A stretch of DNA of 5,415 nucleotides. Source: an uncultured Solobacterium sp. Its GTDB lineage: Bacteria > Bacillota_I > Bacilli_A > Erysipelotrichales > Erysipelotrichaceae. Position 1 is the first letter of the stretch; the number at the start of each line of letters is the position of its first letter. The DNA lies in contig URCJ01000070.1 in the NCBI GenBank assembly GCA_900546285.1, positions 1 through 5,415 on the forward strand. The letters run 5' to 3'. Below are positions 1 through 5,415 of the stretch, piece after piece. The notes under the pieces were generated by a model. That model was not told the origin of the DNA. It searched no databases and saw nothing but the letters and a program-made list of their open reading frames with translations. Made by a program: the position numbers and the translations under genes.

Positions 1-36
1 CTGTGATAATAGACTTAATAAAATTGAATAACGAAA
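1..36 (+). other. possible 3' tail of an upstream gene
   Basis: This stretch could hold the last codons of a plus-strand gene that starts outside the window. The frame beginning at base 2 reads CDNRLNKIE and stops at 29-31. The frame beginning at base 3 reads VIIDLIKLNNENKK and stops at 45-47, inside the terminator stem. Either stop would sit naturally against the hairpin at 37-81. Ten to fifteen codons are too few to identify a protein, to choose between the frames, or to exclude a minus-strand neighbour. Confidence 0.25.
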
Positions 37-81
37 ATAAAAAGTAACCCTCAAGATTTGGAAGTCTAGGTTACTTTTTAT
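37..81. terminator. bidirectional rho-independent terminator
   Basis: Bases 37-49 and 69-81 form a perfect 13-bp inverted repeat with core GTAACC/GGTTAC. An A-run lies on the left arm and a T-run on the right arm. The 19-base loop contains a further possible 3-bp pairing (54-56 with 65-67). Because A-tract and T-tract flank the core symmetrically, either transcript ends in a U-rich tail. On the plus strand it would end the upstream gene and insulate ispH. On the minus strand it is the first convincing stop signal to the left of the operon that occupies 1016-5378. Confidence 0.8.
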
Positions 82-114
82 ACCTTATAAAATCCAAAGA
101 TAACTCTTATGCGG

Positions 115-146
115 TTGTCTTTTTCTTTTTACATCTTAATTATACT
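115..146 (+). promoter_or_regulatory. candidate ispH promoter
   Basis: TATACT at 141-146 matches five of six bases of the sigma-A -10 consensus. The best upstream partner is TTGTCT at 115-120 (four of six matches to TTGACA), but its 20-bp spacer is long. The promoter is therefore weak, needs an activator, or uses another -35. The position fits: it lies between the terminator at 37-81 and the ispH start codon. The expected transcription start near 153 would leave a leader of only about 16 bases. No operator or riboswitch fold is apparent in 82-168. Confidence 0.4.
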
Positions 147-168
147 ATCAAAATGCTAAAATTAAGAC

Positions 169-1026
169 ATGGAAATTAAAAGAGTTGTGCCCAGTGGCTA
201 TTGTAAAGGTGTAGTAAATGCCATCAATATTGTAAAGAAGACTAAGGAACAATATCCTAATGAAAACATCTATATCTTAGGAATGATTGTACATAATTCC
301 TATGTATCTAAACAAATGGAAGACTTAGGAGTTATTACCTTAGAAGATCCAAATTTATCTAAAGAAGAATTATTAGATACCATTGATAAAGGAGTAGTAA
401 TTTTTACCGCTCATGGAATCTCGGATAAAATAAAACAAAAAGCTTTAGATAAAGGTTTAATTTGTGTAGATGCAAGCTGTGTTGATGTTTTAAAGAACAA
501 GGATTTAATCAAATCATATTTAGATAAAGGTTATGATGTTGTGTATTTTGGTAAAAAGAAGCATCCTGAAGCAGAAGCTATTCTTTCTTTAAGCAATAAC
601 ATTCATCTTGTTTCTAATATATCTGATATCGATAATTTAAATATTTCAAATGATAACTTGTTCATCACTAATCAAACTACAATGTCATATTTAGAAGTAG
701 AAGACATGTTAAAACTTATTAAGGATAAGTACCCTACTTGTATTATTCAAAAGGAAATATGTAATGCGACTTCTTCTAGACAACTAGCAATCACTAATAT
801 TAAAGATGGCGATGTCTTATATGTAGTTGGCGATGTTAAGTCTAATAATACAAACAAATTAAAAGAAATAGGATCAAAATATTTTAAGAAAGTATTTCTC
901 ATAAGTAACTATAAAGAGATTAATAAAAAAGATCTCGTTAATGAAAACAAGATCTATGTTACAGCTGGAGCAAGTACTCCACCAATTCTAATTGATGAAG
1001 TAATTGATTATTTATCTAAGCTCTAA
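169..1026 (+). CDS. ispH: 4-hydroxy-3-methylbut-2-enyl diphosphate reductase (IspH/LytB)
   Basis: IspH is the cytosolic iron-sulfur enzyme that reduces HMBPP to IPP and DMAPP, the last step of the MEP isoprenoid pathway. At 285 residues it has the single-domain form, with no fused S1 domain. The three cluster cysteines are C12 (GYCKGV), C104 (DASC) and C198 (EICNATSSRQ). Substrate-site residues are also present: H42 (VHNSYV), H82 (TAHGIS), H132 and E134 (HPEAE), T170/T171 (TNQTTMS), the SNNTN segment at 225-229 and S269 (TAGAST). The wording of these motifs resembles the Bacillus-type enzyme. The segment after C104 is unusual: the family's DATCP is DASCV here, and the following conserved His is Lys111. 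The ATG at 169 is fixed by the usual short lead to C12, but no Shine-Dalgarno sequence precedes it. Its last 11 bases overlap the end of the convergent flippase gene. Confidence 0.97.
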   Translation: MEIKRVVPSGYCKGVVNAINIVKKTKEQYPNENIYILGMIVHNSYVSKQMEDLGVITLEDPNLSKEELLDTIDKGVVIFTAHGISDKIKQKALDKGLICVDASCVDVLKNKDLIKSYLDKGYDVVYFGKKKHPEAEAILSLSNNIHLVSNISDIDNLNISNDNLFITNQTTMSYLEVEDMLKLIKDKYPTCIIQKEICNATSSRQLAITNIKDGDVLYVVGDVKSNNTNKLKEIGSKYFKKVFLISNYKEINKKDLVNENKIYVTAGASTPPILIDEVIDYLSKL

Positions 1027-2653
1027 ACTTCTTTAGCAACGCCCTTGGTGTTGCTTCTTTTATATTGAAGATAGCTTGTGGCAATCCTAAAAATACTGTA
1101 ATCCCATAATAAACAAGCACCATAATAACGCCACACAACATCATCACAAGAATATCTAAGACTCTACTTGTATATGTTAGATGGAATAAATTATGAACTA
1201 AAAAACCAGGTAAAATCATAATAAATGAAGAAATAAGAATAAACAAAGTCTTTCTGAAAGTCCTAGAGAATTTAGTACCAAATTTCTTACGCAAAATAAT
1301 GATATACATGATAATGACAAAACCAGATGAAATAGCAGTTGATAAGGTCATACCATTTGAACCAATTAATCTTACAAAGATAAAGAATGTAAATAGTTTA
1401 GTCGCACAACTGGCAAGAAGTGTCAAGGTAGCCTCTTTCTTAAGCCTTAAAGTAATCATAATACTAGATAAAATAGGAGCTATTGTATCAGTAAAAGTTA
1501 CTAGTGCATAAAATTTGAATAATTTAGTACCAATTTCTAAATTAGAATTACCATACATGATATAGTAAATATCTTTTGCAAAGAAGATAAATACAAGTAC
1601 TGCGGGAATTAAAATAAAGAAAACTGTTTCAATCAAAGAAATAATTTGTTTATTCAAAGTTCTAACATCTTGTTTCTCGTAAGATTCCGACAAATAAGGA
1701 ACAAGACCCGCTGAGAAACCAAGAGTAAGTACTTGAGGAATGCTTGATAACTTATTACAGTTAGCTAATAAGATACCCATTTCAAGTTTTGCCTGTTCAA
1801 CAGAAAGAACACCAGCCTTAGTTACAGTATCCATAAAGAAAGTAGAGTTAACTAAAGCACTTAAAGAACCTAAAAACGAAATTAATAAGTAAGGAACACT
1901 TAGCGAAATAATTTCAACAACAAGTATTTTCTTACTAACAGCCTTAGTAGCCTGTCCTTTTACTAGTTCATCTATTCTTTGATCATCTTCCTTTGTGAAA
2001 AACATAAAGAAGATTATAGTCACAAAAGCAGCCACGCTAGCAGCACCAATAGCTGCATAAATCGCATATATTGATTCAAGCGCAAATACTCTTGTTAATA
2101 AAAAGCCAAAGAATATAATGCAGAAGACTCTAACAAATTGTTCCAAAGCTTGAGAGGAGCCATATAAGTCTAGTCTTTTTAATCCTTGATAATAGCCTCT
2201 TATAGCACTTAAATAAGGTACAAGAATCACTGCTAATAGAAGAATTGAAAAAATCATCTTCAAATTCTCAATATCAGTAGCACTTGCACTTGCACCCATT
2301 GATTGTCTAGCTAGAGATGGCGATAATAAGCCAAAGACAATAGCTACAATAAATGTTAGTCCCATTACAATTGAAATGCCAAGTTTTTTAACTAGAAGAA
2401 CCGTCTTATAATCTTCCTTAGCATAGTATCTAGATACTAATGCCGCAATCGCAAAAGGAATACCGGCACTAGAAATCTTTAATAATAAATCATAATAGGT
2501 ATAGGCAATAGAATAAAAGGCCATATTAGCCTCACCCGCAAAAGAACTTAGCGGTGAGTAATAAATAAGGCCTAAAGTCTTAGAAATAAAAATTCCAAAA
2601 GAAGAAGTTAGGGTCGCAATCATCAACGACTGACTTTTTTTATTGTCTTTCAT
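1016..2653 (-). CDS. murJ: YtgP/MurJ-type polysaccharide (lipid II) flippase
   Basis: This is a multidrug/oligosaccharidyl-lipid/polysaccharide (MOP) superfamily transporter of the SpoVB/YtgP branch. The Bacillus member YtgP flips lipid II for peptidoglycan synthesis, and that role is inferred here. The 545 residues match the family length. I count about 14 hydrophobic segments, near 11-31, 50-73, 89-109, 132-152, 171-188, 192-219, 244-268, 290-315, 338-358, 378-402, 406-428, 434-454, 466-487 and 497-522, separated by basic loops. Family-like motifs are the GEANMAFYSIAY region (40-51), SSAGIPFAIA followed by LVSRYYA (61-78) and IRGYYQGLKR (151-160) with EQFVRV (171-176). The start is set by an AGGAGG ribosome binding site 7 bases upstream. 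It is the last gene of the four-gene operon. A paralogous export role, such as for teichoic or other cell-surface polymers, cannot be excluded. Confidence 0.85.
   Translation of the reverse strand: MKDNKKSQSLMIATLTSSFGIFISKTLGLIYYSPLSSFAGEANMAFYSIAYTYYDLLLKISSAGIPFAIAALVSRYYAKEDYKTVLLVKKLGISIVMGLTFIVAIVFGLLSPSLARQSMGASASATDIENLKMIFSILLLAVILVPYLSAIRGYYQGLKRLDLYGSSQALEQFVRVFCIIFFGFLLTRVFALESIYAIYAAIGAASVAAFVTIIFFMFFTKEDDQRIDELVKGQATKAVSKKILVVEIISLSVPYLLISFLGSLSALVNSTFFMDTVTKAGVLSVEQAKLEMGILLANCNKLSSIPQVLTLGFSAGLVPYLSESYEKQDVRTLNKQIISLIETVFFILIPAVLVFIFFAKDIYYIMYGNSNLEIGTKLFKFYALVTFTDTIAPILSSIMITLRLKKEATLTLLASCATKLFTFFIFVRLIGSNGMTLSTAISSGFVIIMYIIILRKKFGTKFSRTFRKTLFILISSFIMILPGFLVHNLFHLTYTSRVLDILVMMLCGVIMVLVYYGITVFLGLPQAIFNIKEATPRALLKKFRA
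1035..1061 (+). terminator. ispH terminator inside flippase coding sequence
   Basis: Bases 1035-1043 pair with 1047-1055 (AGCAACGCC with GGTGTTGCT, one G-U wobble) around a CTT loop, giving a compact 9-bp G+C-containing stem. TTCTTTT follows at 1055-1061. The hairpin begins 8 bases after the ispH stop, as expected for its intrinsic terminator. On the minus strand the wobble becomes a C-A mismatch and no U-run follows the stem, so it should act in one direction only. It lies within codons 534-540 of the opposing gene, so it is constrained by both functions. Confidence 0.75.
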
Positions 2654-2656
2654 ATC

Positions 2657-3142
2657 TTAGCCTCCTAACTTAAAAAATTCTCTCTTAGTTGCACTAGCAT
2701 CCTTGTTAGTCCAAGTAACCAAAATATACAATACGGGATTTTCGTTTTTAGTAACACCTGAAATGTTAATGCCCTTAACAAAACCCTTAGAAGCATTTGT
2801 TTGATTCGGTATCATTGAATATTTAGTATCTTCAAATAAGCCTATATTAGCTGCCATTTCATTTGAATAGTCAACATCACTTTCAATCGCAATAGCCTCC
2901 ACATTATACATAGCAGCTTTAGGATTATCGACTGTCACATAAAAACGATAAGCACCATCAATTGAACCAACATCAAGACTAATATCAAAATACTCACTCT
3001 TAGTTTTAAAATCAGCACGAGTGCTAAGTTGTTCAATCATCGAATTATATCTTTCCATGGCACCAGCATCAATGTCCCTTTGATTAGAACAAGACGCCAA
3101 TAAAAGCACCATCAAAAAGCATAGGAATATTTTTTTAATCAT
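2657..3142 (-). CDS. small lipoprotein of unknown function
   Basis: The gene predicts a 161-residue secreted, membrane-anchored protein. It starts with a lysine-containing n-region (MIKK) and a hydrophobic core (residues 5-15), then a lipobox LASC in which Cys18 would be acylated after signal peptidase II cleavage. The mature part is about 144 residues. It has a short, probably helical segment after the anchor (about 25-45), then alternating hydrophobic stretches such as YRFYVTVDNP (65-74) and VLYILVTWTN (137-146). These suggest a beta-sandwich, possibly Ig-like, but I do not recognise the family. The frame stays open upstream to an ATG at 3232, but that start would overlap tyrS by 89 bases and bury the signal peptide. 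The ATG at 3142, one base after the tyrS stop, is much better. It has no Shine-Dalgarno sequence, so coupling to tyrS translation is likely. Its place before a flippase gene hints at an envelope role. Confidence 0.85.
   Translation of the reverse strand: MIKKIFLCFLMVLLLASCSNQRDIDAGAMERYNSMIEQLSTRADFKTKSEYFDISLDVGSIDGAYRFYVTVDNPKAAMYNVEAIAIESDVDYSNEMAANIGLFEDTKYSMIPNQTNASKGFVKGINISGVTKNENPVLYILVTWTNKDASATKREFFKLGG
2661..2666 (-). promoter_or_regulatory. strong ribosome binding site of the flippase gene
   Basis: The minus strand reads AGGAGG, then 7 bases (CTAAGAT), then ATG at 2653. This is a full-consensus Shine-Dalgarno sequence at ideal spacing and fixes the flippase start. The same bases encode the final Gly-Gly of the upstream lipoprotein, so the signal and the protein C-terminus share sequence. 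It is the only strong Shine-Dalgarno sequence in the window. Confidence 0.85.
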
Positions 3143-3143
3143 T

Positions 3144-4370
3144 TTATTCAAAGTTAATAGCGTAATAGAATTTCTTACCTTTTTTAATAATAGTAAGCTT
3201 CGAATCAAAAGCATCCTCTGCATTAAGCACAAAGTCTAATGAATTAACCTTGTCACCATTAACGCTGATAGAATTGCCACTAATTAAATCTCTAGCTTCC
3301 CTTTTAGACTTACATACACCAGCAGAAATTAATACATCAACTAAAGGCGTACCACTTACAACAATTGTCTTTTCTAAATCATTAGTCGCATCCTTTAATT
3401 CACTATATGTTAAATCCTTGATATTTCCCTTAAAGAAAGTATCTGCAATCTTTACGGCTGTATTGTAAGCCTCTTCACCATGAATGAAAGTAATAACTTC
3501 TTTTGCTAGAGCCTTATGAGCTAAACGCAAATGTGGTTCTTCTTTATTTGATCTCTCTAATTCTTCAATTTCTTCTCTATTTAAGAAAGTTAAGAATTTC
3601 AAGTAATCAATAACCTTTTCATCCTCAGAATTGATAAAGAATTGATACATTTCATAAGGACTAGTCTTATTAGCATCTAACCAAATAGCCTTGCCATTAG
3701 TCTTACCAAACTTAGAACCATCAGACTTTGTTAATAAGGGCATTGTAAAACCATAAGCTTCCTTACCAAGTTTCTTTCTAATAAGCTCAATACCAGCAGT
3801 AATATTACCCCATTGGTCTTGACCAGCAACCTGTAATGTTACATCTTCATTTTCATATAAATGTAAGAAGTCATAAGCTTGAAGCAACATATAAGAAAAT
3901 TCAGTATAAGTAATACCCTCATCCAATCTTCTCTTGATAATATCCTTATTTAACATGTAGTTAATATTAAAATACTTACCGACATCTCTTAAGAATTCTA
4001 AATATGAAAAGCTATGTAGCCAATCATAGTTATTAACCACTTTAAAACCAAATAACTTAGTAGCTTGTTTACTTAAGCAATCGAAGTTATGTTGAACTTC
4101 TTCTTTAGTAATCATTGGTCTTTCACTATCTGGTTTAGGGTCACCGATTAAACCAGTGCCACCACCAACTAGTAATACAGGATTGTGTCCTGCATCCTTT
4201 AATCTTTTTGAAATCAAAAAGCTAGAGAAATGACCAATATGTAAGGAATCGCCAGTTGGATCGGTTCCAATATAGAATGTCATACCTCCTGCATTTAATT
4301 TTTCTTTAATTTCAGGAGATGAACAATCCTTGATAAGTCCTCTCCACTCTAATTCTTCATATATACCCAT
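3144..4370 (-). CDS. tyrS: tyrosyl-tRNA synthetase (class I)
   Basis: The enzyme activates tyrosine with ATP and charges tRNA-Tyr in the cytosol as a homodimer. The 408 residues are a full-length bacterial TyrS. The Rossmann catalytic domain carries the HIGH motif (44-47, LHIGHF) and the KMSKS equivalent KFGKT (220-224). Tyrosine-binding residues by alignment to the Geobacillus enzyme are Y33 and D37 (FYIGTDPT), then Y160, Q164 and D167 (FSYMLLQAYD). GQDQWGNITAG (183-193) is intact. The anticodon-arm domain follows, and a C-terminal S4-like RNA-binding domain covers about 341-405 (LVDVLISAG, SKREARDLI, ISVNG). The start MGIYEELEWRGLI matches the family N-terminus. The gene begins 3 bases after the regulator stop without a clear Shine-Dalgarno sequence; an AAGGAAAG about 23 bases upstream is too far. 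There is no room for a T-box leader, a common control of tyrS in Bacillota. Confidence 0.98.
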   Translation of the reverse strand: MGIYEELEWRGLIKDCSSPEIKEKLNAGGMTFYIGTDPTGDSLHIGHFSSFLISKRLKDAGHNPVLLVGGGTGLIGDPKPDSERPMITKEEVQHNFDCLSKQATKLFGFKVVNNYDWLHSFSYLEFLRDVGKYFNINYMLNKDIIKRRLDEGITYTEFSYMLLQAYDFLHLYENEDVTLQVAGQDQWGNITAGIELIRKKLGKEAYGFTMPLLTKSDGSKFGKTNGKAIWLDANKTSPYEMYQFFINSEDEKVIDYLKFLTFLNREEIEELERSNKEEPHLRLAHKALAKEVITFIHGEEAYNTAVKIADTFFKGNIKDLTYSELKDATNDLEKTIVVSGTPLVDVLISAGVCKSKREARDLISGNSISVNGDKVNSLDFVLNAEDAFDSKLTIIKKGKKFYYAINFE

Positions 4371-4373
4371 ATT

Positions 4374-5378
4374 TTATTTTGTAGTCTTTCTTTCCTTATA
4401 AATATAACCTAATACTTTTTGTTTATCTTCGACCTTTTCATTCTTAAGCATCTTAGTCATTAGACGCATAGAAACAGCACCTAGGTCATAGGTTGGCACT
4501 TCAAAAGCACTAACCTCAGGTCTTACCATTGATAGATATTTTGTATCATTTAAACAAATGATTTCCATTTCCTCAGGAACTTTGACACCATTCTCGTTAC
4601 ATGCATTTAAGCATGCTAAAGCTTGAGAATCACGATTAACAATCATCAATTGATGTCTATGGTTCTTAAAATAACTCTTTAAGAACTTATAAGTAGAACG
4701 CTCATCACTAGAGAAATCTAAATAGCCCTTAAATGTTAAATTATGGTCCTTAAAACACTTGGCTGCACCTTCTACCATTTCCTTTGACATGTTGTGGTTT
4801 CTTCTATCATCTAATATCGCAATATCTTTGATGCCCTTGTTAATATATTCATCACAAGTATCATAGACTGCCTTACGATAGTCAACACAAACAGAACAAA
4901 TAGAATTAGCGATAATGCGATCACCAACCGCAACGATTGGGATATTATAAGCATCTAATTCCTTAGTAGCCTCATCATCTAGACCATTGTTGCAATAGAT
5001 AACAACACCATCAACTCTTGACTTGATAACCTCGTCAACAGCCTCTTGGATATTAGTAATACCTTGGGTAACTGCATGTAAATAGATGTTGTAGTCATAG
5101 ATTTTTGCAACATCGCACAAGCCGTTAATTAATTGGCCTGTGGTACCAATTGATTCTTCAGGAAAAATCAAACCAATAGTAGTTGTTCTTTGCAAAGCTA
5201 AGCCCTGAGCTATAGCATTTGGTTTATAGCCCAGGGTCTTAATTGCTTCTTCAACCTTCTCTTTTGTCGCCTTTTTAACAACATCTGAACCGTTCATTAC
5301 CCTAGATACGGTGGCTAGGGAAACATTAGCTTGTCTAGCTACATCGTAAATAGTTACACGTTTCATAATTTTTACCAT
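4374..5378 (-). CDS. ccpA: CcpA-like LacI/GalR-family transcriptional regulator
   Basis: This is a DNA-binding repressor/activator of the LacI family. CcpA, the catabolite control protein, works with HPr-Ser-P at cre sites. The N-terminal helix-turn-helix (residues 8-30, VTIYDVARQANVS then ATVSRVMNG) and hinge helix (NAIAQGLA, 54-61, minor-groove Leu60) are intact. A two-lobed periplasmic-binding-like domain fills the rest. The best evidence for CcpA is the C-lobe segment YDLGAVSMRLMTK (297-309). It keeps the Tyr, Asp, Ala, Val, Arg and Lys that contact HPr in Bacillus CcpA, just after SMVRPE. The length of 334 is typical. Usual pocket motifs differ: IGFDN is ICLND (274-278) and the aromatic NIFY stretch is replaced near residues 77-81. 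The start at 5378 has an AAAGG 7 bases upstream. The more usual family start, MKRVTIYD at 5366, has almost none. It is the first gene of the operon. A non-CcpA LacI paralogue remains possible. Confidence 0.8.
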   Translation of the reverse strand: MVKIMKRVTIYDVARQANVSLATVSRVMNGSDVVKKATKEKVEEAIKTLGYKPNAIAQGLALQRTTTIGLIFPEESIGTTGQLINGLCDVAKIYDYNIYLHAVTQGITNIQEAVDEVIKSRVDGVVIYCNNGLDDEATKELDAYNIPIVAVGDRIIANSICSVCVDYRKAVYDTCDEYINKGIKDIAILDDRRNHNMSKEMVEGAAKCFKDHNLTFKGYLDFSSDERSTYKFLKSYFKNHRHQLMIVNRDSQALACLNACNENGVKVPEEMEIICLNDTKYLSMVRPEVSAFEVPTYDLGAVSMRLMTKMLKNEKVEDKQKVLGYIYKERKTTK

Positions 5379-5379
5379 T

Positions 5380-5400
5380 AAGGCGCCTTTCTGTCGCCTT
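5380..5400 (-). repeat. inverted repeat just upstream of the regulator start
   Basis: Bases 5380-5385 (AAGGCG) and 5395-5400 (CGCCTT) form a 6-bp inverted repeat with a 9-base loop. The left arm is also half of a perfect 10-bp palindrome, AAGGCGCCTT, at 5380-5389, centred on a CpG step. In the mRNA the hairpin would end 1 base before the start codon and display AAAGG in its loop. LacI-family operators are often palindromes with a central CpG, so an autoregulatory site is another reading, but it does not match the cre consensus. No -10 or -35 is visible in 5379-5415, so the operon promoter lies outside the window. Confidence 0.45.
5386..5390 (-). promoter_or_regulatory. probable ribosome binding site of the ccpA-like gene
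   Basis: The minus strand reads AAAGG followed by 7 bases and ATG at 5378. It favours the 334-residue form over the shorter start at 5366. It lies in the loop of the inverted repeat at 5380-5400, so its accessibility could depend on that fold. Confidence 0.5.
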
Positions 5401-5415
5401 CACAAATACGCAACC

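Larger units (their letters stand above)
1016..5378 (-). other. four-gene operon: ccpA-like, tyrS, lipoprotein, murJ-like
   Basis: Four same-strand genes are separated by 3, 1 and 3 bases. No promoter or terminator can fit between them, so one transcript is expected. Initiation signals are uneven: moderate for the regulator, absent for tyrS and the lipoprotein, strong for the flippase. This suggests that ribosomes reaching the first two stops restart at the next gene, while the flippase is loaded independently. No U-tailed hairpin follows the flippase stop on this strand. Confidence 0.85.

Noticed and set aside
139..144. TATAAT on the minus strand upstream of ispH
   Set aside because: No acceptable -35 lies at normal spacing, and transcription leftward would meet the terminator at 37-81 with no gene between.
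727..739. Small hairpin AAGTA/TACTT in ispH as a possible minus-strand terminator
   Set aside because: The stem is only 5 bp and AT-rich, and no U-run follows it on the minus strand.
1299..1511. 70-codon open frame on the plus strand
   Set aside because: It lies fully antisense to the flippase, has no ribosome binding site, and its sequence mirrors the composition of membrane helices on the other strand.
3143..3232. 30-codon N-terminal extension of the lipoprotein frame
   Set aside because: It would overlap the tyrS end and place the signal peptide internally; the ATG at 3142 gives a textbook lipoprotein signal.
3250..3468. 72-codon open frame on the plus strand
   Set aside because: It is antisense to the C-terminal part of tyrS, with no initiation signal or recognisable motif.
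5351..5366. Possible cre-like site around ACACGTTTCA at the regulator N-terminus
   Set aside because: It matches few of the fixed cre positions and lies in the conserved helix-turn-helix coding region, which explains the sequence.

Overview
The window is an AT-rich, gene-dense stretch of ordinary chromosome, most likely from a low-G+C member of the Bacillota. An Erysipelotrichia-like lineage is my guess from the gene styles, but nothing here proves it. All reading frames use the standard code: tryptophans are TGG and no in-frame TGA has to be read through. I see no mobile elements, CRISPR arrays, tRNAs or rRNAs.

Left part (1-1026): about 36 bases of what may be the tail of an upstream gene are followed by a bidirectional rho-independent terminator (37-81). 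A probable promoter and then ispH (169-1026, + strand) come next. IspH is the last enzyme of the MEP isoprenoid pathway. Its own terminator (1035-1061) lies just past its stop codon, inside the 3' coding end of the convergent gene.

Right part (1016-5378, all - strand): four genes form one tightly packed operon, transcribed right to left. They are a CcpA-like LacI-family regulator (4374-5378), tyrosyl-tRNA synthetase tyrS (3144-4370), a small lipoprotein of unknown function (2657-3142) and a 14-helix YtgP/MurJ-type lipid II flippase candidate (1016-2653). The gaps are 3, 1 and 3 bases. Only the flippase gene has a strong ribosome binding site, and it is written into the last two codons of the lipoprotein gene. 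tyrS and the lipoprotein gene probably depend on translational coupling. The operon promoter lies beyond the right edge.

How the genes fit together: IspH supplies the precursors of undecaprenyl phosphate, the carrier of lipid II, and the YtgP/MurJ-type protein would flip lipid II across the membrane, so the two convergent genes touch the same envelope pathway. The operon places these functions with tyrosine charging and a carbon-catabolite regulator. I did not find a clearly new biological system. The points most worth a second look are the convergent ispH/murJ overlap with a terminator hidden in coding sequence, the apparent lack of a dedicated terminator for the long operon, the altered effector pocket of the CcpA-like protein, the altered residues around an iron-sulfur cysteine in IspH, and an inverted repeat carrying the ribosome binding site of the regulator gene.
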